Below are positions 12,601-22,390 of a stretch of 64,000 nucleotides of DNA, piece after piece. The stretch lies in NCBI RefSeq assembly GCF_028389875.1, contig NC_084702.1, positions 67,739,582 through 67,803,581 on the forward strand. The letters run 5' to 3'. The stretch is from Rhea pennata (Eukaryota > Chordata > Aves > Rheiformes > Rheidae). Position 1 is the first letter of the stretch. Every line of letters starts with the position of its first letter. Made by a program: the position numbers and the translations under genes. Below the pieces are notes generated by a model. The model was not told the origin of the DNA. It saw nothing but the letters and a program-made list of their open reading frames with translations, and made no database searches.

Positions 12601-15320
12601 ATAAACAGATGCCTCTCTGCTTTGATTTCAGCTTTATCAATCCCATGACAGAAACAAACCCAGAAAGACAGTTATAAAAAGAGATCAGCTTTGGGGGGTG
12701 AGAAAATTTTTAAAAATATCTTGTGTGGAGGGAAGGGTAAGCATCGGGCTGCAACGAACGTATATGAAAAATCAAACCTGAGGCATTTAACATCAGTGGA
12801 GCAAGACATTGGGAATGTATCAGAGTAAAGGCCTGCGATCCGAAGCACTGTAAACCAGATAAAAGGCAGCGCAGTTTGTATGATGAGTTGTTGGCCTTTA
12901 AGAGCCATGACCAGAATCAGTAACCTGAAAGTGTAATTCTAGTGCTTACTGAGAACAGAACGTAGGTGGCAATCATTTTTGTGTTGCGTATGAAGCTCTT
13001 CTCAGTTAAGCAATTGGAAAGAAATGTCTATTGATTTCTGCAGTTATCCCTGAATTGGCTCTTTTACAGATGGACTTCTGCTCTTTTGGCAAAGAACTGT
13101 ATGGTATAGGTCACTGTAGACCTATAGATGAGTTTCTGGTTAGGTGAAATGGTCTCTGGTCTGTGGGAATGGTACAAAGCCATAAACCTTGCTGGTAACT
13201 TGGAGTATGTCTTTATTTTTTATTTCCCCCCCTCCAGCTGTGGGATTAATCATTGCAATCCTCATCCCAGTGGCAGTGGTGGTTCTACTTGGAGTAGTGG
13301 CCAGCATCTTTTGCTACAGAAAGAGGGAATGGTAAATGCCTGCATTCAGTTCTGATCTTCTTCTGGATGTGTTTGTTTCAGGGCTAGAGTTTTCTGTGTT
13401 TTGAGTTACTCTGTTTTCTCCAAATACCAAAAGATGTCAGTGAGGTTTACAGGCCTTCATTTAAGAGTAGGTGGCAAAAACACCTTGTAGAAGGTAAGGA
13501 AGGAACTGAGGTGGAGAGAAGTTGGAAAGAACTCATAGTTAGGAATGCAAAAAGGGTTGCAGGAGCCTGTCTCCCAGTGAGCACTGTTTATAAATACTCC
13601 CAAATATAAATAGGCTGGTGATATACTGTAATTTGTGACCCATCCACAAAGACTCAGGTAGACATTTGATCTTCAGCTTCTTGTAAATATGGCATTTCAA
13701 GCTCCCAAGTTAAAAGGAAAATGTTTGCTGTTCTTTCCATTAAATACTCGGTGAAACATGTAAATGTAATACACTAAAGCTTTATGCCAGATGTCTTGAG
13801 TACTCTGAATTAAAGAGAAATGTCCTGATTCCTTTATTGTATTGTGAATCTGTTTTGTAGGCCTGGTAACTTTTAAAAGTTCTTTCTTTCTTCATTAAAG
13901 GATTAAAGAAACATTTTATCCGGAGATCCCAAATCCTGAGAACAGTAAAGCACTGCAGTTTCAGAAGAGCATCTGCGAAGTAAGTTTCTTTTTAAACCTG
14001 GTATTTTAAACTTGTAAAAGGTATTGTGAGTAGAAGAGTCTTTTGCAAATTTTGAGTCATCTGCTCCAGTTGTAAATTAACTCTGTGGCAGAGGGGACCA
14101 GGACAAGTTACTGAGTTACTTTTGTCAGGCTGTATCTGGAGCTATCGTGTTGTCAATGTAATTACTTGAGAAGCTTGAGTAAGGAAAGCACGGCTGAGTT
14201 CTGTCCTCCCGTGGCAGCAGCACGTCTCAGTAGGCAGGATAAGCTCTAGCTTTCTCCCATATAGTTACCATCTTCCTCACAGTGTTGGAAAACACTTCCT
14301 CACAGTGGAAAGCGGGGAGTAGTGTGTGCACCATGTCCCCAACCCTCTGATGCACTTAATAGCTGGAACTAAGTGTAACACTTAAATAACTTTCTAGAAT
14401 AGCTTATATAAAGCAGAGATTTGGGGAGGCAGTGCTGAAACACTGCAAAAGCTGGAGTCTCTTTACATTAGCTGGAATAGTTTTATGTTAACAGGAATGT
14501 GTGAATACTCATGAGACTGAAAATGAGAATTAAATCACTTTTTTTTTGTGTTGTACTAATGGCGGTGGAGTGAAGGCAAGCCGCAAGCCAACATTCTGTT
14601 TTAATTCAGGCAAGCTGTTGCTTTTGGGATTTCCTGGTCTCTTTGCTCAGTCTCTCCCTTTTCCCCTTTTTCTCACTCCAGGGGAATAAGTCACTTAAAA
14701 CACTGGAAATGAACCCCTGCACCCCCAATAGCGTAGAAGTGGTGGAAACACAGTCTGCAGCTCCCAAGATAGAAGACACAGAGATGATGTCCCCAGTCGC
14801 AGACACCACTGTGCCCGAGGATGGCTCTGACTCAGAAAACGAGAACCATGTAGTTGTGTCCTACTGCCCCCCTATCATTGAAGAGGAGATCTCAAATCCC
14901 CCAATGGATGAACCTGTGGGGTCATCTCAGGTGGTTTACATTGACATCCAGTCAATGTATCAGCCTCAAATTAAAGCAGATGAGGAGCCAGAAATAGACT
15001 TAGTGACTACAGCAGGCTACAAGCCACAAATGCAGCTGCCTATCAGTGCTTTGAAAATAGAGTCTCACTCAGCTGTAGAGGAAGAATCAGAGAAAACTGC
15101 AGGTTACAGACCTCAAGCAAACACAAATGCCTGGAACATAGACACTCCAGACTCGCCTGGATCGGTTGAAAGCAACAATGAAAATGCATCTTTTGGTAGC
15201 CCATGCTCCATTAATTCCCGACAGTTTTTGATCCCGCCAAAAGATGATGAAGACTCTCCAAAACCCACTAACACAGGGTGGTCCTTTACACACTTTTTCC
15301 AGAACAAACCAAACGATTAA
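443..15320 (+). CDS. LIFR: Leukemia inhibitory factor receptor (LIFR), 3' portion, 12 coding exons
   Basis: This is the signalling receptor for LIF and related cytokines (CNTF, cardiotrophin-1, oncostatin M); it pairs with gp130 at the plasma membrane and activates JAK1 and STAT3. The coding exons are 443-606, 1920-2065, 4412-4577, 4731-4801, 5225-5438, 7612-7791, 9432-9533, 11260-11427, 12065-12226, 13238-13331, 13901-13979 and 14682-15320. All boundaries have AG/GT signals and phases that join in one frame, giving 727 complete residues plus stop. The product shows half of one fibronectin III-type module, a module with WSDWS, three more modules, a membrane helix, box 1 and a tail ending FFQNKPND, as in mammalian LIFR. 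Eleven N-glycosylation sequons lie in the ectodomain. No frameshift or premature stop is seen. Assuming a total near the human 1,097 residues, about 370 N-terminal residues are outside the window. Coordinates come from reading splice sites by eye. Confidence 0.96.
607..1919 (+). other. LIFR: LIFR intron
   Basis: Intron of 1,313 bp with a GTAAGA donor and a T-rich acceptor tract. Short T and A runs occur near 1288-1300 and 1727-1737. I see nothing else of note. Confidence 0.8.
1920..2065 (+). CDS. LIFR: LIFR exon: first half of the WSxWS module (D5)
   Basis: It begins VHPETPEKLTVFG, a typical start for a cytokine-receptor fibronectin III module, and continues with HLRWYINGSF and IRLLCQIEI. 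An NGS sequon is present. It enters in phase 1 and ends in phase 0 at GTAAGA. Confidence 0.92.
2066..4411 (+). other. LIFR: LIFR intron
   Basis: Intron of 2,346 bp. The middle part (about 3530-3740) is moderately GC-rich, and an (AAT)n/A-rich run lies near 3860-3880. I recognise no exon or transposon. Short open frames here have no family resemblance. Confidence 0.75.
4412..4577 (+). CDS. LIFR: LIFR exon: second half of D5 with the WSDWS motif
   Basis: The exon encodes the cytokine-receptor signature: a YTKYEFRVRCSA strand followed by FWRWSDWS, the WSxWS box that stabilises the module through Trp/Arg stacking. It starts in phase 0, carries an NVS sequon and ends in phase 1 at GTAAGT. Confidence 0.96.
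4578..4730 (+). other. LIFR: Short LIFR intron (153 bp)
   Basis: This is the shortest LIFR intron in the window. It contains an A run of about 15 bases (near 4701-4715) shortly before the acceptor tract. Confidence 0.85.
4731..4801 (+). CDS. LIFR: LIFR exon: start of fibronectin III module D6
   Basis: A small 71-nt exon encoding ARGPDVWRERCPSGRSLKIFWK, close to human GPDTWREWSSDGKNLIIYWK. It runs from phase 1 to phase 0. Its donor, AAG/GTAGGA, is weaker than the others in the gene. Confidence 0.92.
4802..5224 (+). other. LIFR: LIFR intron
   Basis: An AT-rich intron of 423 bp. No additional feature is visible. Confidence 0.8.
5225..5438 (+). CDS. LIFR: LIFR exon: remainder of fibronectin III module D6
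   Basis: It encodes PLSLSEANGKIVSYEVSC through VISVVAKNHAGLSPPSKI, an almost residue-for-residue match to the LIFR family. An NST sequon is present. It ends in phase 1 at GTGAGT. The open frame continues 77 nt past this donor before a stop ending at 5515. Confidence 0.95.
6871..6891. repeat. Poly(A) run, 21 bp
   Basis: An uninterrupted run of A in a LIFR intron. No recognisable SINE or LINE body is attached. Confidence 0.9.
7111..7166. repeat. (TTTG)n/(TTTTG)n simple repeat
   Basis: A T-rich tract of alternating TTTG, TTTTG and TTTTTG units ending in a T run, within a LIFR intron. Confidence 0.9.
7612..7791 (+). CDS. LIFR: LIFR exon: first part of fibronectin III module D7
   Basis: It encodes NVKTERAVALGNGIYISW, then YIVKWCHSSGSEPCSVDW. 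The paired Cys and the WCxSSxSEPC pattern match human LIFR. NVT and NTT sequons are present. It enters and leaves in phase 1, the usual symmetry for fibronectin III exons. Confidence 0.95.
7792..9431 (+). other. LIFR: LIFR intron
   Basis: Intron of 1,640 bp with a GTAAGT donor. I see no recognisable repeat or exon. Confidence 0.8.
9432..9533 (+). CDS. LIFR: LIFR exon: second part of fibronectin III module D7
   Basis: It encodes LFRPGVRYNFSLYGCKSSGY, matching the family motif FRPGIRYNFFLYGC, followed by YQLLKNITGYMKEL. NFS and NIT sequons are present. Phase 1 on both sides; donor GTAAGT. Confidence 0.95.
9534..11259 (+). other. LIFR: LIFR intron
   Basis: Intron of 1,726 bp with a mildly GC-rich middle section (about 9850-10120). 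Overlapping short open frames occur there on both strands, but none resembles a known protein. Confidence 0.78.
11260..11427 (+). CDS. LIFR: LIFR exon: first part of fibronectin III module D8
   Basis: It encodes APNFTVEETSSDSILVKWED, nearly identical to the human receptor, then a GYRLSFAKGEKD strand region. An NFT sequon is present. Phase 1 on both sides; donor GTAGGT. Confidence 0.95.
11428..12064 (+). other. LIFR: LIFR intron
   Basis: Intron of 637 bp with no visible repeat or extra exon. Confidence 0.8.
12065..12226 (+). CDS. LIFR: LIFR exon: second part of fibronectin III module D8
   Basis: It encodes LKVKNITDL through LDLQGKTSYQLDLQAYTAGG and YVVTKED, the last ectodomain module before the membrane. 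An NIT sequon is present. Phase 1 on both sides. Confidence 0.95.
12227..13237 (+). other. LIFR: LIFR intron
   Basis: Intron of 1,011 bp ending in a C-rich pyrimidine acceptor tract. No other feature is recognised. Confidence 0.8.
13238..13331 (+). CDS. LIFR: LIFR exon: transmembrane helix
   Basis: It encodes VGLIIAILIPVAVVVLLG followed by VVASIFCYRKREW. This is a single hydrophobic helix of about 24 residues with a basic stop-transfer cluster, essentially the same as in human LIFR. It runs from phase 1 to phase 2. Confidence 0.96.
13332..13900 (+). other. LIFR: LIFR intron
   Basis: Intron of 569 bp with a clear TTCTTTCTTTCTTC-type acceptor tract. Nothing else is visible. Confidence 0.82.
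13901..13979 (+). CDS. LIFR: LIFR exon: box 1 (JAK-binding) segment
   Basis: It encodes IKETFYPEIPNPENSKALQF. The proline-rich PEIPNP is the juxtamembrane box 1 through which gp130-family receptors bind JAK kinases. It runs from phase 2 to phase 0. Confidence 0.95.
13980..14681 (+). other. LIFR: LIFR intron
   Basis: The last LIFR intron, 702 bp, ends in a strong CT-rich tract. No other feature is seen. Confidence 0.82.
14682..15320 (+). CDS. LIFR: LIFR last coding exon: cytoplasmic tail with three YxxQ motifs
   Basis: The exon is 639 nt (212 residues plus stop). It encodes KTLEMNPCTPNSVEV, then HVVVSYCPPIIEEEI, three YxxQ motifs and the end FFQNKPND. YxxQ tyrosines recruit STAT3 once phosphorylated: YQPQ (Tyr codon 14958), YKPQ (15018) and YRPQ (15105). 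The invariant C-terminal block SFGSPCSINSRQFLIPPKD is intact. It enters in phase 0. Confidence 0.97.
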   Translation, partial: GNKSLKTLEMNPCTPNSVEVVETQSAAPKIEDTEMMSPVADTTVPEDGSDSENENHVVVSYCPPIIEEEISNPPMDEPVGSSQVVYIDIQSMYQPQIKADEEPEIDLVTTAGYKPQMQLPISALKIESHSAVEEESEKTAGYRPQANTNAWNIDTPDSPGSVESNNENASFGSPCSINSRQFLIPPKDDEDSPKPTNTGWSFTHFFQNKPND

Positions 15321-15580
15321 CAATGAGACCACATTGCACCTGAACCTGCCTTCTAAATAAGCTCTTATTTCTGATGTTGTAAAGAAAGGAGAAGAAAAGT
15401 GCAATGACTTATTCTTGGGGCAGTCAGCAGAGTTCAAGTGAGCTGAATGTTACCATGTTTAAGTTAGTGAAAGTATTAATGTTCCATTTTAATAGAGGCT
15501 AAAAGGCCAAAGTTATAGCCACTTAGTTATTCTAGTAAACTATATTGGATGTAAGGGGTATTGAGTTTAGATCTCCTGAT

Positions 15581-15628
15581 AATCATAATCAAATGATATC
15601 AAATAATCATAATCAAATGAAATCTAAT
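15581..15628. repeat. Two-copy 24-bp tandem duplication
   Basis: Copies at 15581-15604 and 15605-15628 match at 22 of 24 positions by eye. The unit begins AATCATAATCAAATGA. It lies in the LIFR 3' UTR. Confidence 0.9.
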
Positions 15629-16864
15629 CTGACTACCTTCACATAGTGTTCGAAGATTAATACGGTCTCGTACAACTTATAACTTAGAAAGATTGCTTTG
15701 CGTTGTTGTAGTTGTTCTCAACTGTGTGTACTCAAAAGATGTAGTCCAAGCAGGTTTACGAACAGAAGGTTTAATTCATCACAAACCTCAGCCTAGCACA
15801 TAGAAACAAAATAGTTGGAAACTCTTGATCTTTCACCTAGTGATAAACTAAGAACAAATCAAAGTGCTTTTTTTTTTTCCTCCTATATGGAAGAGTATTG
15901 TCACTGTTTAACACTTCTTAAGCAATGGCCATTCATATTTGTTGCTTTTTAACTAGACACTAGTTTCTGTACCTACTGTACAATGTTTATTCAATGTTTG
16001 ACTCAGGGGTACAAACTTGGGGAAAAAAAAGTGTAACACTGATTTAAACCTCAATGAGAACTGCGTCAAGTTGAAAACTTTTTTTTTTTTTTTTATTCCT
16101 TAGAATGCTCTATATTTTTTCAGTCCTTTGTTTAAGGAGTAAATATTTCCTAATGTATTGCACTAATGCATTTTGTATTTTTGTAGCTTCAGCTCCAGAT
16201 CTCTTGTCTCAAAGTGGTACCATATTCCATTCTCCTACAGAATTCATCAGTGTTTGGTTGTACTACACACCAGGGTAAGCCATGTAGCCACATCTACAAA
16301 CGTTAGTTGACCAAGCAGTTTGGCACCAGAAACTAGAGATAGTAATATTAGCTGCTTGAGAACAAATTGCAGATTGCTGCTTGGATTATCTTTTCTGTAT
16401 TAGCTTTGCCACCTGCTGCCTGGCTGTCCTCTACAGTATCTCCCCAACAAATTCCACCTGGGAGTACTAGGTGGGATTTTTCTGCTGGCAGGGAGAAACC
16501 CAAGGAGGTTTTGATGCCGCTAATTCTACCTCTCCTTTACCAGGTGTGTGATGCAAAGACAGCTTAGATAATGTAAATTTGTATGCTTTAAAGAAACGTT
16601 CAGAACAATCGTCTTTGAAAACTTCTGTTTTCACATGTGCACCTCCAGGCAGCTCTGATTGTAACGTTTCAGTGTGTAAACTTCGATCTCTGGCGTGCAC
16701 ATGCAAGTTTCAATAGCTTGCACAAGAAAGTGCTTTCTGATTTACCTGTTTCTTAATGTAAAACAGTTGTGAGTTCGTATGTTAAGGCACTTGATCAAAG
16801 AGGGTCTCCATAAAGTCCTGACTGAATCTTTTTTTAGATTTGATTTCTGTAACTAGTTTGTGGC

Positions 16865-16885
16865 TTTTTTTTTTTTTTTTTTTTT
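16865..16885. repeat. Poly(T) run
   Basis: About 21 uninterrupted T in the inferred LIFR 3' UTR. A shorter T run lies at 16079-16094. Confidence 0.88.
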
Positions 16886-18979
16886 AATTAAAAACATGAA
16901 GGAGTGGATTTCTAAACAAGATCCTGAGACAGAGGCTGAATTTGCTAAGCTACTAGTTCTACAGGAGTGAGAACAGTCCAGGAAGAGAGCTAGCTTGGTA
17001 GGCATTTGGTCCGCAAAAGCACGTGATCTGGTTGTCAGAATAAAACCAAGCACTGAGCTAAACTTAATCACAGCAGTAGATGGTGAAATTTCAGCTATTG
17101 GAACGTCTGTGTCATCTCCGCAAAATGAAAAATAGGGAGATTTCTGAACTGTCAGAAAGTCAAAACATCCAAATCCTCATTAGTAATAACTGCCTCTGTG
17201 CACCTTCTGGAAGAGTGCAAATCATCAAAATAGATCTTTCTGCAGACCTGAAAGAATACAAGGTCTGCGAGAAAGAAGAGGAAGTGCAGATAAGATTCAG
17301 TATTCAAGGATGAATTTTGGAATTAAGAGAGATACAAGTGAAAAGACAGACAGACATGGAGAATAGCTGGCATCCATCAGTTACCACATATCACTGCAGG
17401 AGAAAGTACAATGCCTAATTATAATTGCATGTTATTCAGAGCACTAAATTAATATGTAAAAGGAGGTAGTTCTGCTCCTTTGTGCTTGATGGCTGGGAGG
17501 TGGCTAAATCCAAATAGGCCAGTTGCTTCTCTTCCAAAGCTCACAATACCTCATTGAGAGCAGATTTCTTCTCACTACTGCAGAATTGGCTTAATGTGTT
17601 TAGCACCTAAGATGGATTTCAGATTGTGCTGCCATATGCTTTTAATTGAAAGCAGATGATGTCAGGGACACGATGCATGGGTAGTGCGTAGGGGGGTTGT
17701 TTGTGTGTGTGGTTTTATTTTTTCTTATGGAGCTGTTTTTCAGTACAGATCATAAAAAATGTGTGATGATCCAAATGACGAAAAAGAAAAAACCCAAACC
17801 CGTTGTATTGGAACAGCTGATCTTGAGGAATAACTGTGATTTCCTACAGCTGTGTATTGCAAGAAGCAAAATCCAACTGAAATTTGAGCATACTAGCAGC
17901 TTTTAACTCTGTAGACTGGAAGGCAGGGCAACTGCAGAGCACATACAGAGCACACAAAGTAGCCTAACACCCTTGGCAATGCTTCCATGGCAGATCGCTT
18001 AAATACAAGCACCGTATGCTCAGGACTTCCTCTGTACTGCCTTTCCTTTTTAGCAAAGGCAACAGCTCTTTTAATTGGCTGATTTCTTAGAAATAAGCAA
18101 GAGAAAAGCTCCCCAAACGTAGCATCTGCCACAATGTTATCAAAGTGCTCCCATCTATTTATCCATCACTTTTTTTCCCTTAATTGACTTACTTCGGGGG
18201 TGTAGAACATGAGAGTGCTTTCGATCGTAGTGGTTACCATACCCCTCATGTCCCCTCAGTAGCTCTAGAGTGGAGCAAAGGAGGGGAGCCACCAGCTCAT
18301 GCAACCTATGCAGCGCTGCCTGCTGCTGCTCAGAGGTGGTGAACCAGCGAGCAGTTTTCATTTGAGCAACTGAAAAGCTCAATCTCTTCAGCTCTGTGGT
18401 GTCCTTGGAGCCTCTTCAGTGCTCTGCTGGGGACTCATTCAAATGCCTATCTGAAGTCTTCAGCAGCGAGTCCAAATGTGAACTGGGTAGCTGGACTTTC
18501 CAGGGTGTGTGTGCTAACTTAGTGATTGTGCAAAGACAGCCCTGGGTGCCTGGAGGAGCAAGATTTGTCAGGGAACAGACCTGCTTTTTGAGCCAGGGTG
18601 ATGTGTTTAACAAGTGAAGCATCTGAAAGAATGGGTAGACTGAGAAGCAGCTTGTCTTCCACACCAAACTTACTTTCCAAGCATGGTGCTGTTTAGCTTC
18701 CAAAATGTATAGAGAATAATTGTAAGAGTAAAGCTTTGGGCCTCAAAGGGGATCAGACTCTTTGAACCGGTGCCTTAAGAGTTTCCAGTGAAGCTCTTCC
18801 ATCAAACTAGACACGGCCAGAACTCCTCCCCCTCATTTGTGAAAAATGTCTTGGTAACTAAAAGTACTGTATTTCCTAACCATCACGTTTTTGAAAGATC
18901 TTAGTCTTGTGTTAAATATTTTTTGTTTTAATTCTTTTGTCTTTTTGCTTTTTTCTAAAGTGTGGAAAGTTCTAGTTCT

Positions 18980-19022
18980 TAAAAAAAAAGAAAAAAAAAA
19001 GAAAAAAAAAAAGAAAAAAAAA
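18980..19022. repeat. A-rich tract with spaced G
   Basis: Runs of 9-11 A separated by single G residues, 43 bp in all, in the inferred LIFR 3' UTR. Confidence 0.88.
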
Positions 19023-19971
19023 CACTTCTAGAAGGGACATAAACAAGAGAGTTTGTGTCCAAAGCCACTGTTACTCCTGACTCAGTGTTTGATCAGCGTT
19101 CAGATATGTAGGATGTTAATCTCAAGCAATTACTTTCCGAAGCAAATCATTGGTGCTGCTGCGTTTTTTTTATTTTTGAGCCATGCCTGTCGTGTGACAG
19201 TTGGGTTTGGTTTTTGTAACGAATTTTTACACTGTTCACTTTATGCATGGAACATCACTCGCATTTGATGTAACAGCGTGCACTCTCCTGTCCAGCATGT
19301 TCATTATTTTTGTTGTACTGACTGACAGTTGGGGGGAATTTGGGGTCTTGGGTTGTGTGTTAAATACTAAGATTGTAGCTATGAATGTGATATACCTCAC
19401 AGAACTACTAGCTAATATGTTGTCAAAAGGAGTAAGCTAATATTACAGGCAGGTAGTGAATTATCTCCCCTGCTCTGTGATAGCTGCATATACAGACTTA
19501 GGACCTAATGACTGACACTCCCTGTGGTGGCTTCTTTATTATTTGTAGTTGCCACTTTCATAGGTCAACCATGTCCAAAGGGAACCAGTAGCTGTGTTGT
19601 CCATCAAGGCACAGTTGGCAAATGCAGCATATTTCTTCATCTTTGCTTTACGTGGGGGACCAGAACTTTCCTTTGCTGGGAATTCCTGCTGAACTAGAGA
19701 TTTAGGCTGCTCTGAACACAGGCTCTTCAAGCCTTGTGTGTGTCTACGTGTACGTGTGTGTAAGTTCAACTAGGTGAAGTTGGAGCTTAGGGCTGTGGGG
19801 TTCCCTGCAATGTTGTCCTTCTATGTGACACTCAGTTGAACATGAAAATCGCTTTTCAAGAATAGTAGCAAAAATGAAGGCAATTGGATGCATTAGAGAG
19901 ATAAGGTGTTTGGCGGTCTCTATTAAAAGGAAATGAGAAGTTATGTGACATATTTTTAGAGTTTATTTCTT

Positions 19972-19979
19972 TGTAAATA
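19972..19979 (+). promoter_or_regulatory. Pumilio-type 3' UTR element
   Basis: TGTAAATA matches the Pumilio response element UGUANAUA on the LIFR sense strand. The match is short and may be chance in an AT-rich UTR. Confidence 0.35.
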
Positions 19980-21923
19980 GAATATTTGTACCTATAAGTA
20001 GATGGAAATATAGTAAAAGAGTTTGAAATACTTAGAAAAAATGTGAGTAATATTTGATGAATCAAATTGCTGACAAGGCTCTGTGTACCATAAATGCCAA
20101 GAGCTTCTCTGCTCCACCACAGACTTTGAAGTCTTCAGTTCAAATGACACTGACGTTTTTAACACTAAGAAGGGTCCTAACTCCTTGTGCAAATACGTGC
20201 TTACATCCATATGTGCCTAGGTGCATATTGCAGAAGTTGGCTTGCAATTCTCAGAGCACTTATTTTCAGACCCCTGTACTTGAGCATATGCCTTCTGGAG
20301 GAAAGGGCTGTCGTAGGCACTCCTCCCAACCTGTTACATGGAGGTTCATGCCATTGTGCATTAAACGGTGACCTGTGTGATTAATGTTCAGAGAGATGCC
20401 ACTGGCAGTTCTGAAGACTTCTTGTTAGCTTTTTCTTTGACTTCTCTGTAGCAAACATGGAAACACAATCCCAGACCCCAGATTCAGAAATGTCAGAGTA
20501 TTTAAAAAGACTAATTTCCTCATGCTTAGGCCAGTCGTAAATTTTTAGATATCCTCCTAAAAGCTGGAAAACAGTTTCTTCCGTAACAATTTTATTTCCC
20601 TCCGCCCCCATTTATATAACCCTGGATTTCCCCCAGTGTTTCTAAGATAGCCAGTGTTCGTTTCCTTTTGGCATGTTACGCAAACAAACCTCACATGGTA
20701 TTGGCAGGGTTTTCTGCGACTTTACAAGCTGTCCCAGGGTGCATAACAATACTTTTCCCCCACAAAAATGTCTATTAATTTCTTTCACTTTTACAAAAAA
20801 AAAAAAAAAATGCAGAGGACTTTTTGTATTGCAGAGCTTCGCTTTGCAGGAGAGGGCAGCTGGTGTGATGGCTGCGTGGAAGCACGGGGCTAATCCTGCT
20901 CACCTGCCTCGTGCAGGGAGCCAGGCAGAGAGCCGCTGCGGGAAGCGAGCTGGCGCCGGCTTGGGGCACCTCCAACCCAGCTCGGACAGGGCCAGGCAGT
21001 GCCTGGGAGATATGGAGGGGATGTCGTCCGTGGTGGACCAGCCTACCCACAGGGTGGTGGCCCCCATCCGTGCCTTAGCTGTGTGGTGGCATCCCAGCTG
21101 TGTTCATGGGTTCACTGGCAGCACCTCTAGGTAGGTTTTTGGGAGGACCCAAGTCTGCTTGTTGATATTGTTGCATGAAAGCAGGCTCCAATGGCAATAC
21201 AGGCAGGACTTACACCAGCGCGCTGACCAGCACGAGTTTCAGCGCCTGTGCAACTCAGTTGGTCTAACGTGGTGCAAAAGGTAGGACCCAGAGAGTAGAG
21301 CTTACTCAGAAAGCAAAAGGAGGTGAAATGTTCTTTCTTTTGTTATTTGAGCTGAGGATAAACAAAAAAATAAATAGCTCAAACGCAGCAACGTAAAATA
21401 GAAACTAGTGAGATTTCACACGTTTAAGTAGTAATATGATTAAAAAAAAAAAAAGAATTTTAGAACTTCACCTTGGCGAGTTCTCCTTAATGTGATTTAA
21501 GAGTCACTTAGGCTGAACAAAGTTCTATGCTTTGTAATGTGTCAGAAAAGCTTGTGAAGCAGGGAATAGCAAAAAAGAAGATAACTGACCCTTGTCTGAA
21601 ATCCCACCCAACATAGTAGTAATTTGATCTTTGATCCTGTTGTGGTGCACAAAGCAGTGGAGCTGATGGAGTCATACAGGTCACCCAAAAAAATTACATT
21701 GTACTGAAATGCTGTAACTTGTAAAATATATACTGTGAACAGGTTTAATGGGGTTTTTTTTAGCTTTCACTTTTTATACCATATTTTTTACAGCATAAAT
21801 GATTTGCGTAGAGATGTTTTTATGTTCTGTTTTTACAAACATTTTAATGGACTTCTGTTCAATACTAGTGGAAGTATTGTTTGCCAGTTTGGTCATCTAT
21901 ACAGATTAGTTCTGAGAGTAAAC

Positions 21924-21929
21924 AATAAA
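21924..21929 (+). terminator. LIFR: Possible proximal poly(A) signal of LIFR
   Basis: AATAAA on the sense strand, with another at 21960-21965. Either could be used for a slightly shorter mRNA. Confidence 0.35.
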
Positions 21930-22363
21930 TCAAACTTGACAAAATAGTTATCCTAACACAATAAATTTAGTCATTTATCATACTTCTGTTGCTGAACAAT
22001 ACTGAAGTTGTCCAGCTTCCAATCTGTTGTTGAAAAAGAAGTTTCTTTCACAATTTAAGGAAAATGATCACAAGGCACTTTAATGAAGTTGTAGCATACC
22101 AAGTAAAATGTATCAGCGAGCAAATTTATTAGCTAAGCAGTTAGACAAATGCATGCCTGAAAAAGAAATTATGAAGTCATGATGGGGAAATAGTATTCCA
22201 GTATGGCAAGTGACATGTAAAACTAAACTAACACTAAGATACCAACTTTGCATACTTTTTAAACCTAGTTTGCTTGGCTGTTGTAACTCCTGATGTATTG
22301 CTTAAGTATGTCTGAAAATACGCATGTATTTAACAATTTTGCCATAGTATTGCTATGGAATTT

Positions 22364-22369
22364 AATAAA
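22364..22369 (+). terminator. LIFR: Probable LIFR poly(A) signal
   Basis: Canonical AATAAA in an AT-rich context, followed from about 22390 by a T/G-rich stretch suited to cleavage-factor binding. It is the last strong signal before sequence character changes to intergenic. Confidence 0.55.
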
Positions 22370-22390
22370 TATATTTTCTTACACTCTTAG

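Larger units (their letters stand above)
15321..22390 (+). other. LIFR: LIFR 3' untranslated region (probable extent)
   Basis: About 7.1 kb follows the stop without a recognisable gene and ends near an AATAAA at 22364 with T/G-rich sequence downstream. Mammalian LIFR mRNAs also have a very long 3' UTR, so this length is plausible. Within it are T runs (16079-16094, 16865-16885), an A-rich tract (18980-19022), a 24-bp tandem duplication (15581-15628), a TGTAAATA Pumilio-type site (19972-19979), a GC-richer patch (about 20840-21080) and internal AATAAA hexamers at 21924 and 21960. The extent is inferred. A further AATAAA at 23455 could mark a longer form. Confidence 0.6.

Noticed and set aside
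15087..15437. Minus-strand open frame of 116 codons opposite the LIFR tail exon
   Set aside because: It is a shadow of the conserved LIFR coding exon.
20673..21134. Plus-strand open frame of 153 codons within the LIFR 3' UTR
   Set aside because: Explained by a local GC-rich patch. Translation of a 3' UTR frame is unsupported and no motif is seen.
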